Assembly (NCBI GenBank): GCA_930367215.1
Contig: OV884059.1
Location: forward strand, 97,266,993-97,330,992
Length of the DNA: 64,000 nt
Source of the DNA: Pollenia angustigena
Lineage: Eukaryota > Arthropoda > Insecta > Diptera > Polleniidae
Reading direction: 5' to 3'
Numbering within the stretch: the stretch's first letter is position 1; every line of letters starts with the position of its first letter. Shown piece by piece: positions 41,872 to 53,871 of this stretch. Both the position numbers and the translations under genes were made by a program. Below the pieces are notes generated by a model that saw nothing but the letters and a program-made list of their open reading frames with translations, was not told where the DNA came from and did no database searches.

Positions 41872-43611
41872 AAAACTGCAATCCAAACGGACATAAAGCC
41901 ATAATTTTGATATGGCCTTAAGTCTCATATCAATTTTAGTGGAATGGGACATAAAGCCATTATGGAGTTATGTCCCATTTGATGTGTTGCGTTACAAATG
42001 CTTTTATGGTATAACAAAGACCTGCTTCGCTAACTAAAGCTTCGCTGTATAGCCGGCCTTCGGCCGGGCGCAAGGATTTTCTCCTCCATAGTATAACAAC
42101 ACCGGCTTCGCTTACTAAAGCTTCTCTGTATAGCCGGCCTTTTAGCGGACGCAAGAATTTTCTCCTTTATGGTATAACAAGTACCGATTTCGCTAAGTAA
42201 AGCTTCTAAAATCTGTCTTGTTTCCCAACGAAGGCCGTTTACGCAGAGAAGCTTTAGTTAACGAAGCCGGTGTTTTTTATACCATAGAGGAGGAAATCAT
42301 TGCGTCCGGCCGAAGGCCGGCTATGCAGAGAAGCTCTAGTTAGCGTAGCTTTTTCGGGTTTTTTCCATAAATGAACGACGTCCCCAAATTTAAGGGCTTA
42401 GTTCATTTTGGGTTTGGGGAGTTAATTCATTGGGGACTTAGTTCATACCGCCATTTTTGACATAAAACAGGGCGACATGAAACAACAAAGCATTTTCTAC
42501 ATGAAATAGGGGGAAATACAATGGTGGGGTGTCACAAAGCCATAGGACATAAAGCCATATGGCGCCAAGTCCCATTCCATTGAGACATTAGGGCATATGC
42601 CATTAAGTCTCAATATAATGGGACTTAACGCCATTAATTTTTTTCGTAAAATGAGACATAAAGCCATATTTTTGATAATGATTGTATTTCACACTATTTC
42701 ATGTAGAAAATGCTTTGTTGTTTCATGTCGCCCTGTTTTATGTCAAAAATGGCGGTATGAACTAAGCCCCAATGGATTAACTCCCCAAACCCAAAAACTA
42801 AGCCCCTAAATTTGGGGACGTCGTTCATTTATGGAAAAAACCCGAAAAAGCTTCGCTAACTAGAGCTTCTCTGCATAGCCGGCCTTCGGTCGGACGCAAT
42901 GATTTTCTCCTCTATGGTATAACAAAGACGCTAACTAAAGCTTCTCTGCATAGCCGGCCTTCGGCCGGGCGCAAGGATTTTCTCCTCTATGGTATAACAA
43001 ACACCGGCTTCACTAACTAAAGCTTCTCTGCGTAAACGGCCTTCGATCGGAAACAAGACAGATTTTAGAAGCTTTACTTAGCGAAATCGGTACTTGTTAT
43101 ACAATAAAGGAGAAAATTCTTGCGTCCGCCCAAAGGCCGGCTATACAGAGAAGCTTTAGTAAGTGAAGCCGGTGTTTGTTATACCATGGAGGAGAAAATA
43201 CTTGCGCCCGGCCGAAGGCCGGCTATACAGCGAAGCTTTAGTTAGCGAAGCAGATTTTTGTTATACCATAAAAGCATTTGTAACGCAACACATCAAATGG
43301 GACATAACACCATAATGGCTTTATGTCCCATTCCACTAAAATTGATATGAGACTTAAGGCCATATCAAAATTATGGCTTTATGTCCGTTTGGATTGAGAC
43401 ATAAAGCCATTATGGCTTTATGTCCTATGACTTTGTGAAACCCCACTAATACAATCATTATCAAAAATATGGCTTTATGTCTCATTTTACGGAAAAAATG
43501 TATGGCGTTAAGTCCCATTATATTCAGACTTAATGGCATATGCCCTTATGTCTCAATGGAATGGGACTTGACGCCATATGGCTTTATGTCCTATGGCTTT
43601 GTGACACCCCA
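41872..43611. mobile_element. Large composite fold-back element FB4
   Basis: Two arms of about 640 and 720 bp face each other (about 41872-42510 and 42690-43410). From outside in, each has: GACATAAAGCCAT arm words, GTGTTGCGTTACAAATGC, an array of core units, GGGGACGTCGTTCATTT, GGGGACTTAGTTCAT words, and CAGGGCGACATGAAACAACA. The right end extends further to CACAAAGCCATAGG-type sequence and ends GTGACACCCCACC at 43611. The left end lacks this outer segment, but a copy of it (GGTGGGGTGTCACAAAGCC, 42521-42688) sits in the loop. So either two elements overlap, or the outer left end was moved into the centre. No coding sequence is present; plus and minus frames here simply read the arm words. Confidence 0.8.
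42841..43280. repeat. Tandem core-unit array, right arm of FB4
   Basis: About four to five units of roughly 95 bp. Each reads AAGCTTCTCTGCATAGCC, GGCCTTCGGCCGGGCGCAAG, GATTTTCTCCTCTATGGTAT, AACAAACACCGGCTTCGCTA and ACTAAAGC. Units reverse direction within the array near 43060 (AAGCTTTACTTAGCGAAATC). The mirrored array of the left arm lies at about 42008-42360 and has one unit fewer. Confidence 0.85.
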
Positions 43612-45460
43612 CCAAACAAAAAATATACATAAACCCAAACTTGTTAATAGATTGATATTAATAAAATAAATGAACAAAATGATTGACCAAATTCCAATTT
43701 CTTTAGTTTTTTTTTTTCATAAAATATGTAAACAAGAAAATACCTTTGCAGATTGCCGATTTATTAACATGAAGTTTTTATGATTTTTTAATTTGACGTT
43801 TCTTTTTCAAAAACAATTTTATAACACCGAATCCATTAAAATTGTGTATCATTGACAACCTACCATTAACAATGTAATGCTTTCTTTTGTTTTTACTATA
43901 AAATAATAGAAAAAATAACTATTAAGACTTAAAATTTTTAATGGGTTGATTAGAGGCGATTTTTTCCCAACTTCGTCTGGTAACCCTATATATAAACAGA
44001 AGCCATCTTTTTTTAGGGCATTATCAACAATGACATATAAGGGTGATTTTTTTTTAGAATAAAACAGGCTGTCCTTTAAGAGGGCAAAGAAACGAACACC
44101 AAAGTCTTGCGCTATATCTTCTTATTAGCCGGATATTGCAACCAGGGTTTGAAATATTTCGCGCTTAAGGTTTTAATGTAATAAGAAACCTATCATACAT
44201 ATTTTATTGAATATTTTGTGATCATGGTTTTTAATGAAGGCATATTGAGATCTTTGTACAAACTAGAGATTTTTTTTACAAACCAGGAAGCGGCTGTGAA
44301 GAATTTTATCTGTGACCTTTGTATTTTCTTTATGTTAAAGATCGGGGCAGTGCTTCATTAAAACCGATTCAGCCAGACAAAAACTTTTGCCGGACATGTG
44401 TGTATGTGTAATTTGATATTTTTTTTTTTTTTTTTTTTTTGAGAGAGAGTTGCCAATAGTTAAAATTTTTTAATAAAAATTGTGTGCTTGTGAAAATAAA
44501 TTGTGAGCGATCGTCTTTTTTCATTTTTTATTATCGCAAAAGCCATGAAAATTATTTTAAATATGTGGTTTGACACCAAGAAACAGATCTTGTAAAGCTA
44601 AAAGTTTTATTCACATATGGCATCTTTGATTTTCTGGACAAATTTTCCAAAATGAATGAACCGTGCCGCAGAAAACTGTCAGTAAAGTGCAGACAGACGT
44701 GGAATCTACCCAAACTGAATACCTTAGCACCAGATTGACTTTAAGATAGACTTGAATAGTAAGATTTTTCAATGCTGACTAGGAGCAAAAATTTCTTCAA
44801 AAAGACTTTCAAGTTTCGTCTGAGCTAATTTTGTCTCTATATGGAATGTACATGTCAAACATATATCAAGGTATAAACCGGGCTAGCAATAATCAATTAT
44901 AGACCGGTCCTGAATTTCATTGTTTGGTGGTCAAACTTGGGTTAATTTGTATGTTCAACAAATAGATTTCCTTTTTGCAACGTCATTACTTGCCCAAATT
45001 CCATTCGAGTTCTACAAGGGGGACTTAGAAATTAAGTTGCCATAATAAGTAGCCAGATTGTGAAATTGAGTACAGATTATTTTACAAGGGTATTGAGGTA
45101 ACTTTCTTACTTTTTTGCTCACACTTTCAGTTATCTTTTATGTTGAGGGGATTTGCGAATTTACCATTTTCCACGAACTCTTCTTTTTTCAGCCAGAAGT
45201 CGTTCAAAGTCTACAAACTATATTTCATTATATGTGGTTTGTTTGGCGCTGTGGAATAATGTTAGATGGCTTGTTTGATATTTCTTTCAATATTATCCAT
45301 ACAGAGGTATATTAACTTCTTGCGTTCATAGCGATATATTCTCCATGCAATGGAACGATATTTTCTCCATGCTATGGGTAGGGATATATTTATTGTATTT
45401 TAACTAATTTATACGTGAACCAGCCTGGGTAATCAATCGAGGAAACACATTTTTTGGGGT
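43612..45460. other. Unassigned DNA
   Basis: No gene is supported. A poly-T run followed by GAGAGAGAG lies near 44419-44450. The 66-codon plus frame at 45115-45315 has no family features. Confidence 0.35.
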
Positions 45461-45462
45461 TA

Positions 45463-45724
45463 ATTGAGGCCGTCAGCCCAAAAGTGGTGTAAGCCACATT
45501 ACATTTATTTCATATTTGTTTGGCTTATGGCTTCTTTTGTATTATAAGTACATCAAAAATAAATAAATGCAACACAAACTTTTGCAAAGCTTTCTGTTAG
45601 TGATTGTTAAAACAAGAGATAAACTAGTTTCTTATTTTATTTTCGCAGTTTAAATCAATTTGGCGTAGTTAAGTCGGGTATGCAAAATTGAGGATTACAC
45701 CACTTTTGCGCTGACGGCCTCAAT
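45463..45724. mobile_element. Short TA-flanked element (ATTGAGGCCGTCAGC ends)
   Basis: ATTGAGGCCGTCAGCCCAAA at 45463 pairs with TTTTGCGCTGACGGCCTCAAT at 45724 (inner bases AGTGGTGTAA also pair). TA lies on both sides. It is about 262 bp and non-coding. Confidence 0.75.
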
Positions 45725-45786
45725 TATAGTGACTATAGTGTAAGTCAGGGATCGGAATATATCTCAAGGAAAGCTTCAATAAAAAA

Positions 45787-46475
45787 CAAGTAAGAAAGTA
45801 TAGTCGGTTAAGCCCGACCATATGATACCCTACACCACATTATTTAAAAACACATCATGCTTATGTGTCCATATAAATATAGATTTATCTATGGTTATAA
45901 ACTTCATGAAAATCGGTTTAAAAGTTTATGAGAGGCAGAAATTGCCACCTGCCTCCCTTTGTGGTCCCATTTTTTAAAAACTCTATAGCTAATGTGTCCC
46001 TATGAATATGGATCTATCTATGTTTTAAATTTCATTAAAATCGGTTTGAGAGGCAGAAATTGCCCCTATCTCCCCTCGTGGTCCTATTTTTTAAAAAATG
46101 CATACATTTTGTGTCTATATAGATAAGGTTCTATCTATGTTTTAAATTTCATTGAAATCGGTTTGATAGTTTCTGAGAAGAAGAAATTTCCCCCTATCTT
46201 CCTTCGGCCCATTTTTAATAGGCTTGGTCCTTGTGTCAATAAGAACCTATGACCCAAATTTCATCAAATTATCTCCAAAATTGCGACCTGTACTTTGCGC
46301 ACAAGGTTACATGGACAGCCAGTCAGCCAGCCAGCCAGCCAGCCTGCCAGCCAGCCAGCCAGCCAGCCAGACGGACATCGTTAGTTCGACTCATAAAGGG
46401 ATATAGGTCTAGGACCAATATTTTAAGGCGTTACACACATCAGCACAAAAGCATAATACCCTCTCCACTATTTCC
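45787..46475 (+). repeat. Dipteran interspersed repeat, copy b
   Basis: It starts CAAGTAAGAAAGTATAGTCG and GTTAAGCCCGACCATATGAT. It has the same module order as the copy at 9740-10388 (ATTAAAATCGGTTTGA, GAGGCAGAAATTGCC, TTGCGACCTGTACTTTGCGC) and ends with ACACACATCAGCACAAAAGC and ATAATACCC. It differs by a long CCAG microsatellite at the position of the usual GGACGGACAGAC run. The 60- and 80-codon frames inside are readings of that microsatellite. Confidence 0.78.
46317..46370. repeat. CCAG tetranucleotide microsatellite
   Basis: About 13 nearly perfect CCAG units with one T interruption (AGTCAGCC) at the start and one in the middle (AGCCTGCC). It directly precedes ACGGACATCG. Confidence 0.95.
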
Positions 46476-47402
46476 ATTAGGATGTTTTTAACGAGCAAAA
46501 AATCGATGACATCTGGAATTTTCTGCTAAAAGTTGACTTGTAGGTTAATTGTCCGTTCGCATTCACATTTGGTTCTTATTTCAGAAATTCCATCATATAA
46601 AAATCGGCTTTTGGTATTAAAATTCGTGACGCCCAAAAGATATGCTAAGCGTTGCTATCACAACATACAGGAAAACAGGTTCATACTGGTGTAAAATATA
46701 TGAGTTATTGGCTTTCTGATATTGTAAATCTAAATGCGCTGTTAAATGATGAAATTATAATGCTGCGGTTTAACTGTTCATTATAAATGTTCGTTGCCTG
46801 AGATAAGTTTCAACGAAGATCACACATTAAAAATGGTGTGGGTATAGTTAACACAAAACAAAAAAGTTAGTTTATGAAAATCAAAACAATTCAAAATTCA
46901 TTTGAACTATTTTGAAAATAATTTGCATTTATAACCCTGCATTAATAATCAATTATTAATTTAACAACGGCTTATTAATTTAACAAACGTTTATTAAAAA
47001 ACATTTTTCACATAAAATTTCTGTTGTAAACCGTTATTAAATTAAAATAGTTTTTATGAATATGGCTTTATAAAAATACAAAATTATTCTTTAGCAACGC
47101 ACTTAAATAATTTTCAGCCTACCCTCGTATATTCAGCGCACACTTAAAAACAAAAAGTACACCGACACTTAAAAGACAAACAAAATTACCATACAGACAT
47201 CTATACATATTAAGATCAAATAAAAAGAAAAGATATGAAGCCAAGAATGCAAACAGAAGTGAAAAACAGTGTTATTAATATTTAAATGTTTTCTTCTTTA
47301 AGGACTCGATAAATGTTTATAATTAAATAAGAATGAAAAAAATCTAAACAAAAAATTTTAATAGAAAAACTTTTTTTTTAAGTACGAGACTTTGTAACAA
47401 CC
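46476..47402. other. Unassigned DNA
   Basis: The part at 46970-47080 (AATTTAACAACGGCTTATTA, TTTTTATGAATATGGC) resembles an internal segment of the hAT-type element at 40388. Otherwise nothing is recognised. Confidence 0.35.
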
Positions 47403-47949
47403 CAGCCAGCAAAATGCTTTAAAGTGATTTGGATCAGACATTTCTTGCACATGTCTCACTGACTTCATTCTTAGAGACTTCGTTCAGATTTCTGTCAGAC
47501 ATCGGATATACGTACAATCTGGACGCTTTCTGATCGAATTCGCACGGATAAATTGGGAGAGAATTTATGTACCGATATGTATAATAGATTTCTGACAAAT
47601 TCATACAGATGTGTATAACGAGACTTGTTTTTTTTTTGCGAAAACGATGAAAATTGTCATTAAGTTAAAAATAATTTTAATTTTATTTTATTGTTTAAAG
47701 AAACAGATAAAACCATGGTGCGTACATGTACAATTTTAATTATACTCTCTTATTTCGATATTAAATTAACTTTCCATGACTATTTCATTAGATATCCCTC
47801 AGATATTTATAAGAAAAGCTGGCAAAACCCAGAACTTCCCACGACATGTCTACCAAAATTCGTGTCAAGCAGTTCATATAAATATGGGTCAGAAATCTGA
47901 TAGAATTTGAATACCATTCCGCCGTTTTTGTCGACCATTTTGCTGACTG
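47403..47949. mobile_element. Short inverted-repeat element (CAGCCAGCAAAATG ends)
   Basis: CAGCCAGCAAAATG at 47403 pairs with CATTTTGCTGACTG ending at 47949 with one mismatch. The interior repeats words such as TCAGATTTCTGTCAGA and TCAGAAATCTGATAG. It is about 547 bp. The 69-codon plus frame inside has no known match. Confidence 0.6.
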
Positions 47950-49236
47950 TAAAGTAAATATAAATTTACTTAGAATATACGTACACAAAAATATAAATAA
48001 GTATACAAAATCTGTTTATCATGTAAAAATATTCCTTTTAAGTTTTGAAAATTAATTTGTAAATTTAGTTTTATAATACGAATAGTTATAATACGATGTA
48101 TCAGTCCTTTAAAACTTAACGATTTGTATTATAGAATAATAAAAATTAAATTAAACTTTTGTAATTTATCGATTGTAAATATTAGTAATTAAGTAAAAAT
48201 TCGAATGCGCAGATGTTTAAGATTTATTAAGCAATATTGGGGCTGGAAATCAGGTTCCAGATTAAGTTTGTTTATCAACATAACTCTTAGAATATTCCTA
48301 TAAGAAAATCTGAGTTTTTTTTTTTTTATTTTATTAAAAATAAAATAGTTTTTTCGAGTTCGAAGCCAATTATTTGTTAAAAATATATATCATTTATTAA
48401 TTAATTTGTTCGAATATTTTGATATCCATCGGATATCATTATCAAGGAAGTACAATATTGAATGTGATGATAGTAATACGTCTCTAACAAATATAATTGC
48501 AACTTATTCCGAAACAGATGATTAGCGAAGAATTGTTTAGAGATGCTCTCGGGGTAAACAATGTAGCATGAAATGAAATCAAGCAACAATTTGATGTTCC
48601 TCTTTAATATGTTTCGTATAATTTTTCTAAATTTAATCTTAAAATTTAAAGTTTATCCTTGGGCTTACTTCAGAGTTGCCGCTAGAAGCGAAGCAAGATA
48701 GAAGCGATAATAGTTTGTGATATATTAAATATAGCAAATTTTCTGAAATAACGAAGTTGCTTAAATTTTTGTTTCCAAACTTTTCAGAGAAGTGTCCGTT
48801 TTATAGGCAAAAATATATGTGTATTAGCACGTCAAGCGTTTATACAAAATGTATAAAGTAAATAGCTCCGCTTGGACTCCTTACTTATAAGCTAGGAAAA
48901 ACAAATTTGTCTCATATATTTTCTGAATATAAAGAGTATTGAATGTCAAAAATTATCCAAATCCATGTGCTGCCGCATTAATGGTTCTGGTCCGAATGAG
49001 CCCATACAAAACAAAATTGAGCCCAAATATACAATATAACTAACAAATAAATGTTAAATCGGTTTTTTATTAATTATGATGCTTATCAACACCGTTCTTG
49101 TCCTCTCCAATTTTTATTCTCAGTTAATGAAAATAAGATCTTTTTTAAGCGAAAATCGAAAGTTTTCGGTAATTTCTTTCTATCATTTTCTTAACACCAA
49201 CGTGAAAAATGTGACTTCTCGCTCATTCATTGCTTG
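47950..49236. other. Unassigned A+T-rich DNA
   Basis: No gene or repeat pair is visible. Confidence 0.35.
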
Positions 49237-49238
49237 TA

Positions 49239-50359
49239 CACGCAGATAAAAAATATGGTTGGGCATGGTTACGGCAGCAACACTATGTTTAATGTAACAA
49301 TATATTGTTGTCGTACACAAATTATTGTTATTTTTATTTAATATCAACAATAATATAGTTACTGTAAACATATCAATGCTTATCGCAATTATGAATTTGA
49401 GTATTGTTGACCGAAAAATAATTATTTTTCGAACAACTTAATTATGATAACTTTCTAAACATATTATATTTCTTACAACCATATCATGATATTTAATAGC
49501 CATAACATGATAACTTTCTATACATTTATCATATTATGTTAAAGATGCAATCAAATTTTTTTACTCTAATCATATTATGTTAGTGCCATTTGTAAAATAA
49601 TTTTGAAGCAGTTGTGTCGTTTTTTTATCTGTGAGCGGTTAAACAATTAAAAGATAAAATTTAATAAAAAAAATAAGTTTAAAGAAATTAAAATATTAGC
49701 GGAATTCATTCAAGTATTAGAGATGTAATAGTGCAAATGTAAACTATCATAGTTTTTTTGTAAAATCCAACAACAAAACACATAGAGATTTCGTTATATT
49801 TTATGAAAGTGCTACGATATTTCATCAACATCTTAAAATCGAAAAAATGGACACACGCGGTTGACCATGAACACCACAGATTTTTCGTTTGCTCTTTTGC
49901 AAGCATTTTATTGAACTCCGCTATTTGATTAACATTAAGAAAAATTGTAAAAAGCCACAACATAAAGAATCGATGCAAAAAAAAATTTAATTTATTTTGT
50001 ATTTTTATGACAGCTATGAAAGGTGCTGTATCATAATATGATTGCTTCTAAATTTATTATGATTAACATGATGATAATATGATTACTTCTTAGCTTATTA
50101 TGATTAACATGACAATAATATGATTAATTTCTTAGCTTATTATGATTAACATTACAATAATATGATTACTTCTTAACTTAGTATGATTAACAGAATAATA
50201 ATATGATTAAGGGAAAAATATTATGATGTAATAGTACGAGTACATTTAGTCATAATATGATTCAATAATAATCTTAATATGGTGACTACAATCATAATTC
50301 TAATCATAATATGTTGCACTTAGAATATGTTTACCACAACCATGTTTTTTCTTTGCGTG
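49239..50359. mobile_element. TA-flanked element (CACGCAGA family), complete copy
   Basis: The left end CACGCAGATAAAAAATATGG (49239) and right end CCATGTTTTTTCTTTGCGTG (50359) are inverted copies flanked by TA. The left 150 bp and an internal part match the copy at 24089-25509. It contains a tandem array of 41-45-bp units at 50032-50212. The 90-codon minus frame at 49706-49978 has no known features. Confidence 0.82.
50032..50212. repeat. Tandem repeat of about 43 bp, four copies
   Basis: Each unit reads approximately ATAATATGATTACTTCTTAG then CTTATTATGATTAACATGAC. The copies differ by small substitutions and indels. Confidence 0.85.
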
Positions 50360-50441
50360 TAGGGAACGTATCTACATGTACAAGTACTATTTAAACCAAA
50401 AGCACGTCAATACATTATTGTTGCTTGAAAAAAGTCTATCA

Positions 50442-50674
50442 GGCCTGTTCTGAAAATCACTTTAACTCAAATCACGTGATTTCAAATCACATCTGCCTAC
50501 TAAAATCGCACGTGTGATATTTTAGCGTCTCGTTTTTATGTGTTTTGGTGTGATCTTTAATTGCAGAAAGTACACCGAGAAACTCAACAACGGTATGACT
50601 TTCAAAACACCACAAAATCACACGTGTGATTTCAAAAGCACGTGATTTGAAATCATGTGATTTCAGAACAGGCC
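50442..50674. mobile_element. MITE with GGCCTGTTCTGAAA ends
   Basis: GGCCTGTTCTGAAAATCAC at 50442 pairs with GTGATTTCAGAACAGGCC ending at 50674. Internal words TCACGTGATTTCAAATCA and CACACGTGTGATTTCAAA are repeated on both strands, so the element is largely palindromic. It is 233 bp and non-coding. Confidence 0.82.
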
Positions 50675-51870
50675 CGCATAGCACATTTTTATTTCCATTG
50701 AGTCTTAATAATTCATAGTAGGATTTTAATTTCTATAGTTAATGTATTTCTTACCATTATCACCCACTTCAGATCTGTTCTGATAAGAGTGATATTAACG
50801 TAGATTTTCGTATAAGAAAATTTGGCTGGGTAGGGCACACACAAAGCACGTAGAAAAGAAGGACGGCTCAAGACTACCTGTCGATGATCAGCACTACAGG
50901 AAATGAATACTCCGTCCCATATAGTCCAATAGGCGCATTTCGACCAAGATAAAGACAACTTATATATTGTATATCACCTGCATAGAGGCAGGTTCTAATC
51001 ATATGACGACATCGAGCTTTGTAAACAATTTCACCATTCCTTTTTAACGTGCTTACCAGGTAAGGTATAATTTATATTGTTGCAAATAAGCATACAGATT
51101 AGTAAAGGAACTTCGGCAAAGAATTAGAAATTAACAGCTTTTAAACCTTTTTGTCACTTTTGTGAAGATGGCTTTGTCCTATATTTTTTTCAGAACTAGA
51201 TCTACGAGGGAGGTAAGTGGAAAATTCTGCCTAACCGAAACTTCCTAACAGATTTAAAGAATTTTTAATTTTTAAAAATAGATATATCCCTATTTATATG
51301 GACACGTAAGCTATGAATTTTAAAAATAGGACTTCGCTGGGATTCCGGTAGTATTTAATAAAAACAGAAAAACGTTCTTAATTATTCCAAATTTGACAAA
51401 TACAAATCAAATTCTCTTTAGTTTTAACTTAAAAAATTTCATTGTAGTTATGTGTTTTTGTTGACGAAAATAAAGTTCAAAAACACGTAACTAACAAAAC
51501 TCGTTCAAACATTAATCAATTATCGTTTTATACTTCATAAATCTGCGATATTTGATTGCCAAAAGTTCATTTATTTTTTAGAATATAAAATATTTTTTTC
51601 CAAGTTTTAAATATTAGCTACGTGGTTAAGTATTTCAGCTAACGATATGAGATTTGCTTTGCATATAAAATTAGCCAAATCGATGTATTTTTTTATCAAT
51701 TGTCGCTTAAAACATCCTTCCAGAAAAGGGATTTTGGCACGATTAGGCCAAAACCATATGAACTAGGTAACAATTGTCTTTTCAGTACTATGATGAACGG
51801 TATACAAGACCCGCAAAACCTTAAAATACCTCTTTAACTTATTTATTTCTATTTTATGGGTTTTACTAAT
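50675..51870. other. Unassigned DNA
   Basis: No gene or repeat pair is recognised. The 81-codon minus frame at 50713-50958 is unremarkable. Confidence 0.35.
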
Positions 51871-53273
51871 CCATTAATGCATGAAGTCCCCCAAGTACTT
51901 TTTAACAAAATTCTTTTTGAACACGTCATTTAAAACAACTATTTAAATAATTCTTAGAAGTTTTATCTGAATAAAATTATTTTTAAAGATTTTAGAAGGA
52001 GTCCCTTATAAGGGACATTATGCGATATCGTCACATGAAATGTGAAATTTTTTTAAACATTCTTTTGGGTGAAGGTCCTTGTTGCACATAAAATTAGACT
52101 TGTTACCGAAGTTTGCACATCTTTATCCGTTTTGGAGTAGTATCTTATGTGATTTCTACCGTCATATCGATTGATGGTGCTGAAAATCGATGGTCTGTAA
52201 TCTTTACAGAGGGCATACCGCATGTTTCTAGGTAAGAAGTGGCTATATATCTACGGAATTGCAACAAGTTTGAGCAATCAAGATCATTTGGATGCAGCAT
52301 TCACATTAGTAGCCAACCACTAACAACGGAAGCATCCAACAGATAAGAGAAAATTGGTCACCACCACTTACGTTGTCTTATACATGACCGATAAACAGCA
52401 ATTAACTGGTCCATTTTGTCTACACCATCAATGCCTTGATTGTAATGGTTAAATACTTTTGGTTGGGTATCTGCATGGCGCCTTCTCCTGTTGCATAACG
52501 ATTTCACGTTCCAATTTTATTTTTGTCAAAATTAGTTCCTAACGTAGTCACCGTTATTGCCATTCCATCGTACGACGAGTATATTGCCATTATCAGAAAA
52601 ACGATAGTCCGTAGATCCTCTTAGATCTTTTTTCATTTCCGAAACGGGACGGAGTGGGCATTTTTCGGTTCGACTATCGCTTATTGTATTAAATGAGCAT
52701 ATTCCTGAAGCTGACAACTGCCGAAGAAGATTCACGGATATGAAATAATTATCAATAAAAACCTTTATGTAAGAAAAATTAAAATTTTCAATTGAAAAAA
52801 ATGTATGTAAATAATTCATAATTCATTTCCTTCCAAAGGAGATATTGCAAATATGTTGGTATTTTGCAAGTTGTCGTCTATATATTCTTGTCCTTAAAAG
52901 GGACGTGAATAAAAAACGCCAATTGCTAAATTTTTAAAATCATTTATATTTTAAAACTTTAACAATTCAGTTACTTAATCTCATTTTAATAAGCACACAT
53001 TAAAAAAATATAAATAAAGGAACAACCTGTTAATTTTTTTTTCATTCTTACATAGCCTTCACGTGTGGTGCGAATTTTTTTTATTCCCCTTTTACATTTT
53101 TTTGCACAATATAACGTACTAAATAGAATAAAATTGAATAAAAACACTTGTTGTTTTGACGAAGACACACAAGAGAAGGATATGCTAAATGAAAGTTAAA
53201 TTTTTAATTCTTCGTGTTGCTGTAAAGTGAAAAAAAATGGCGTCCCTTAAAAGGCACCATATGTACTAATGGG
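51871..53273 (-). mobile_element. piggyBac-like element relic with transposase
   Basis: The right end (53273) reads GGCACCATATGTACTAATGGG followed by CTAA in place of TTAA. The left end near 51871 reads CCATTAATGCATGAAGTCCC after ACTAAT. These are diverged inverted copies of a CCCATTA-type piggyBac end, like element A. The private palindromic word GTCCCTTATAAGGGAC occurs at 52003, with TCCTTAAAAGGGAC (about 52890) and GTCCCTTAAAAGGCAC (about 53242) as further copies. The minus strand carries the transposase C-terminal half. Confidence 0.7.
52018..52819 (-). pseudogene. piggyBac-type transposase, C-terminal half, broken
   Basis: Reading leftwards from 52819: KVFIDNYFISVNLLRQLSA, a TGTI-like region degraded to SFNTISDSRTEKCPLRPVSE, MKKDLRGSTDYRFSDNGNIL, VVRWNGNNGDYV, then HYNQGIDGVDKMDQLIAVYR, IRQRKWW, PIFSYLLDASVVSGWL, and a C-terminal Cys segment with CNKDLHPKECLKKFHIS ending at a stop at 52018. 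The Asp in IDNYF and in GVDKMDQ correspond to two catalytic positions of piggyBac transposases, and RKWW.PIFSYLLD is a family hallmark. Stops after DYVRN, after KWW and within the tail, together with frameshifts, make it non-functional. The N-terminal half is not recognisable. Confidence 0.85.
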
Positions 53274-53694
53274 CTAAACAAGAACTTACAATATTTTTGT
53301 TTTCATTTTACTATGAGATTTTGATTGTACTGATTTAGATTATTCTGTAAGGTTAATTTTAAATCAATTTTTACGACTTTAAATCAAATCCACATTTTCT
53401 ATGGCACTGATAAATTTCATTTCAATCGTAGCTATTTAATATGTTACGGTCTTTTAGTTAGTCTTCAACTAGAAGCTTTTTATTTTAACTTTTGCTACTG
53501 CCACTGAATTTTTAAAATTTGTATCAATAGCCAAGGTAACGCGCTTAGTTTATGCAAAAAAGCCAATCCCTTATTTTTTATAACTATTGGAAATTTTTGT
53601 CATTTGTTTTCTACCCAGCTAGGGAAAAACACTCCTTAAAGGTAAAAGTTGGAAATGATTATTTTACCTCTTGTTTTTTACTTTTACCTAAAAT
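53274..53694. other. Unassigned DNA
   Basis: Nothing recognisable between the piggyBac-like relic and the tandem repeat. Confidence 0.3.
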
Positions 53695-53771
53695 AAGAGC
53701 CGAAGTACGAGCCAATAAGAGCCGAAGTACGAGCCAATAAGATCCGAAGTACGAGCCAATAAGAGTCGAAG
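53695..53771. repeat. 22-bp tandem repeat, 3.5 copies
   Basis: AAGAGCCGAAGTACGAGCCA plus AT is repeated three and a half times with single-base changes (GATCC, GAGTC). The copies are nearly identical, so the expansion is recent. Confidence 0.93.
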
Positions 53772-53871
53772 TTTTTGATAATAACGCCGACATAATCAGC
53801 ACTCGTGTAAATACATCTCTACATAATTAAATTTTGTGAACGAATTGTTGTTGCTTTTAACGATGCTATTA

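Noticed and set aside
42008..43280. Regular tandem units with palindromes, superficially like a CRISPR array
   Set aside because: Units vary in length, are not separated by unique spacers, occur in inverted orientation in two arms and are found in other fold-back elements of a eukaryotic genome.
43354..43669. Frames reading MPLSLNIMGLNAI and similar (also at 42597-42809)
   Set aside because: They translate the iterated arm words of the FB4 fold-back element; the same peptide appears from both arms because of the inverted repeat.
46224..46491. Two overlapping frames with PASQ or QPAC repeats
   Set aside because: They are translations of the CCAG microsatellite in the interspersed repeat.
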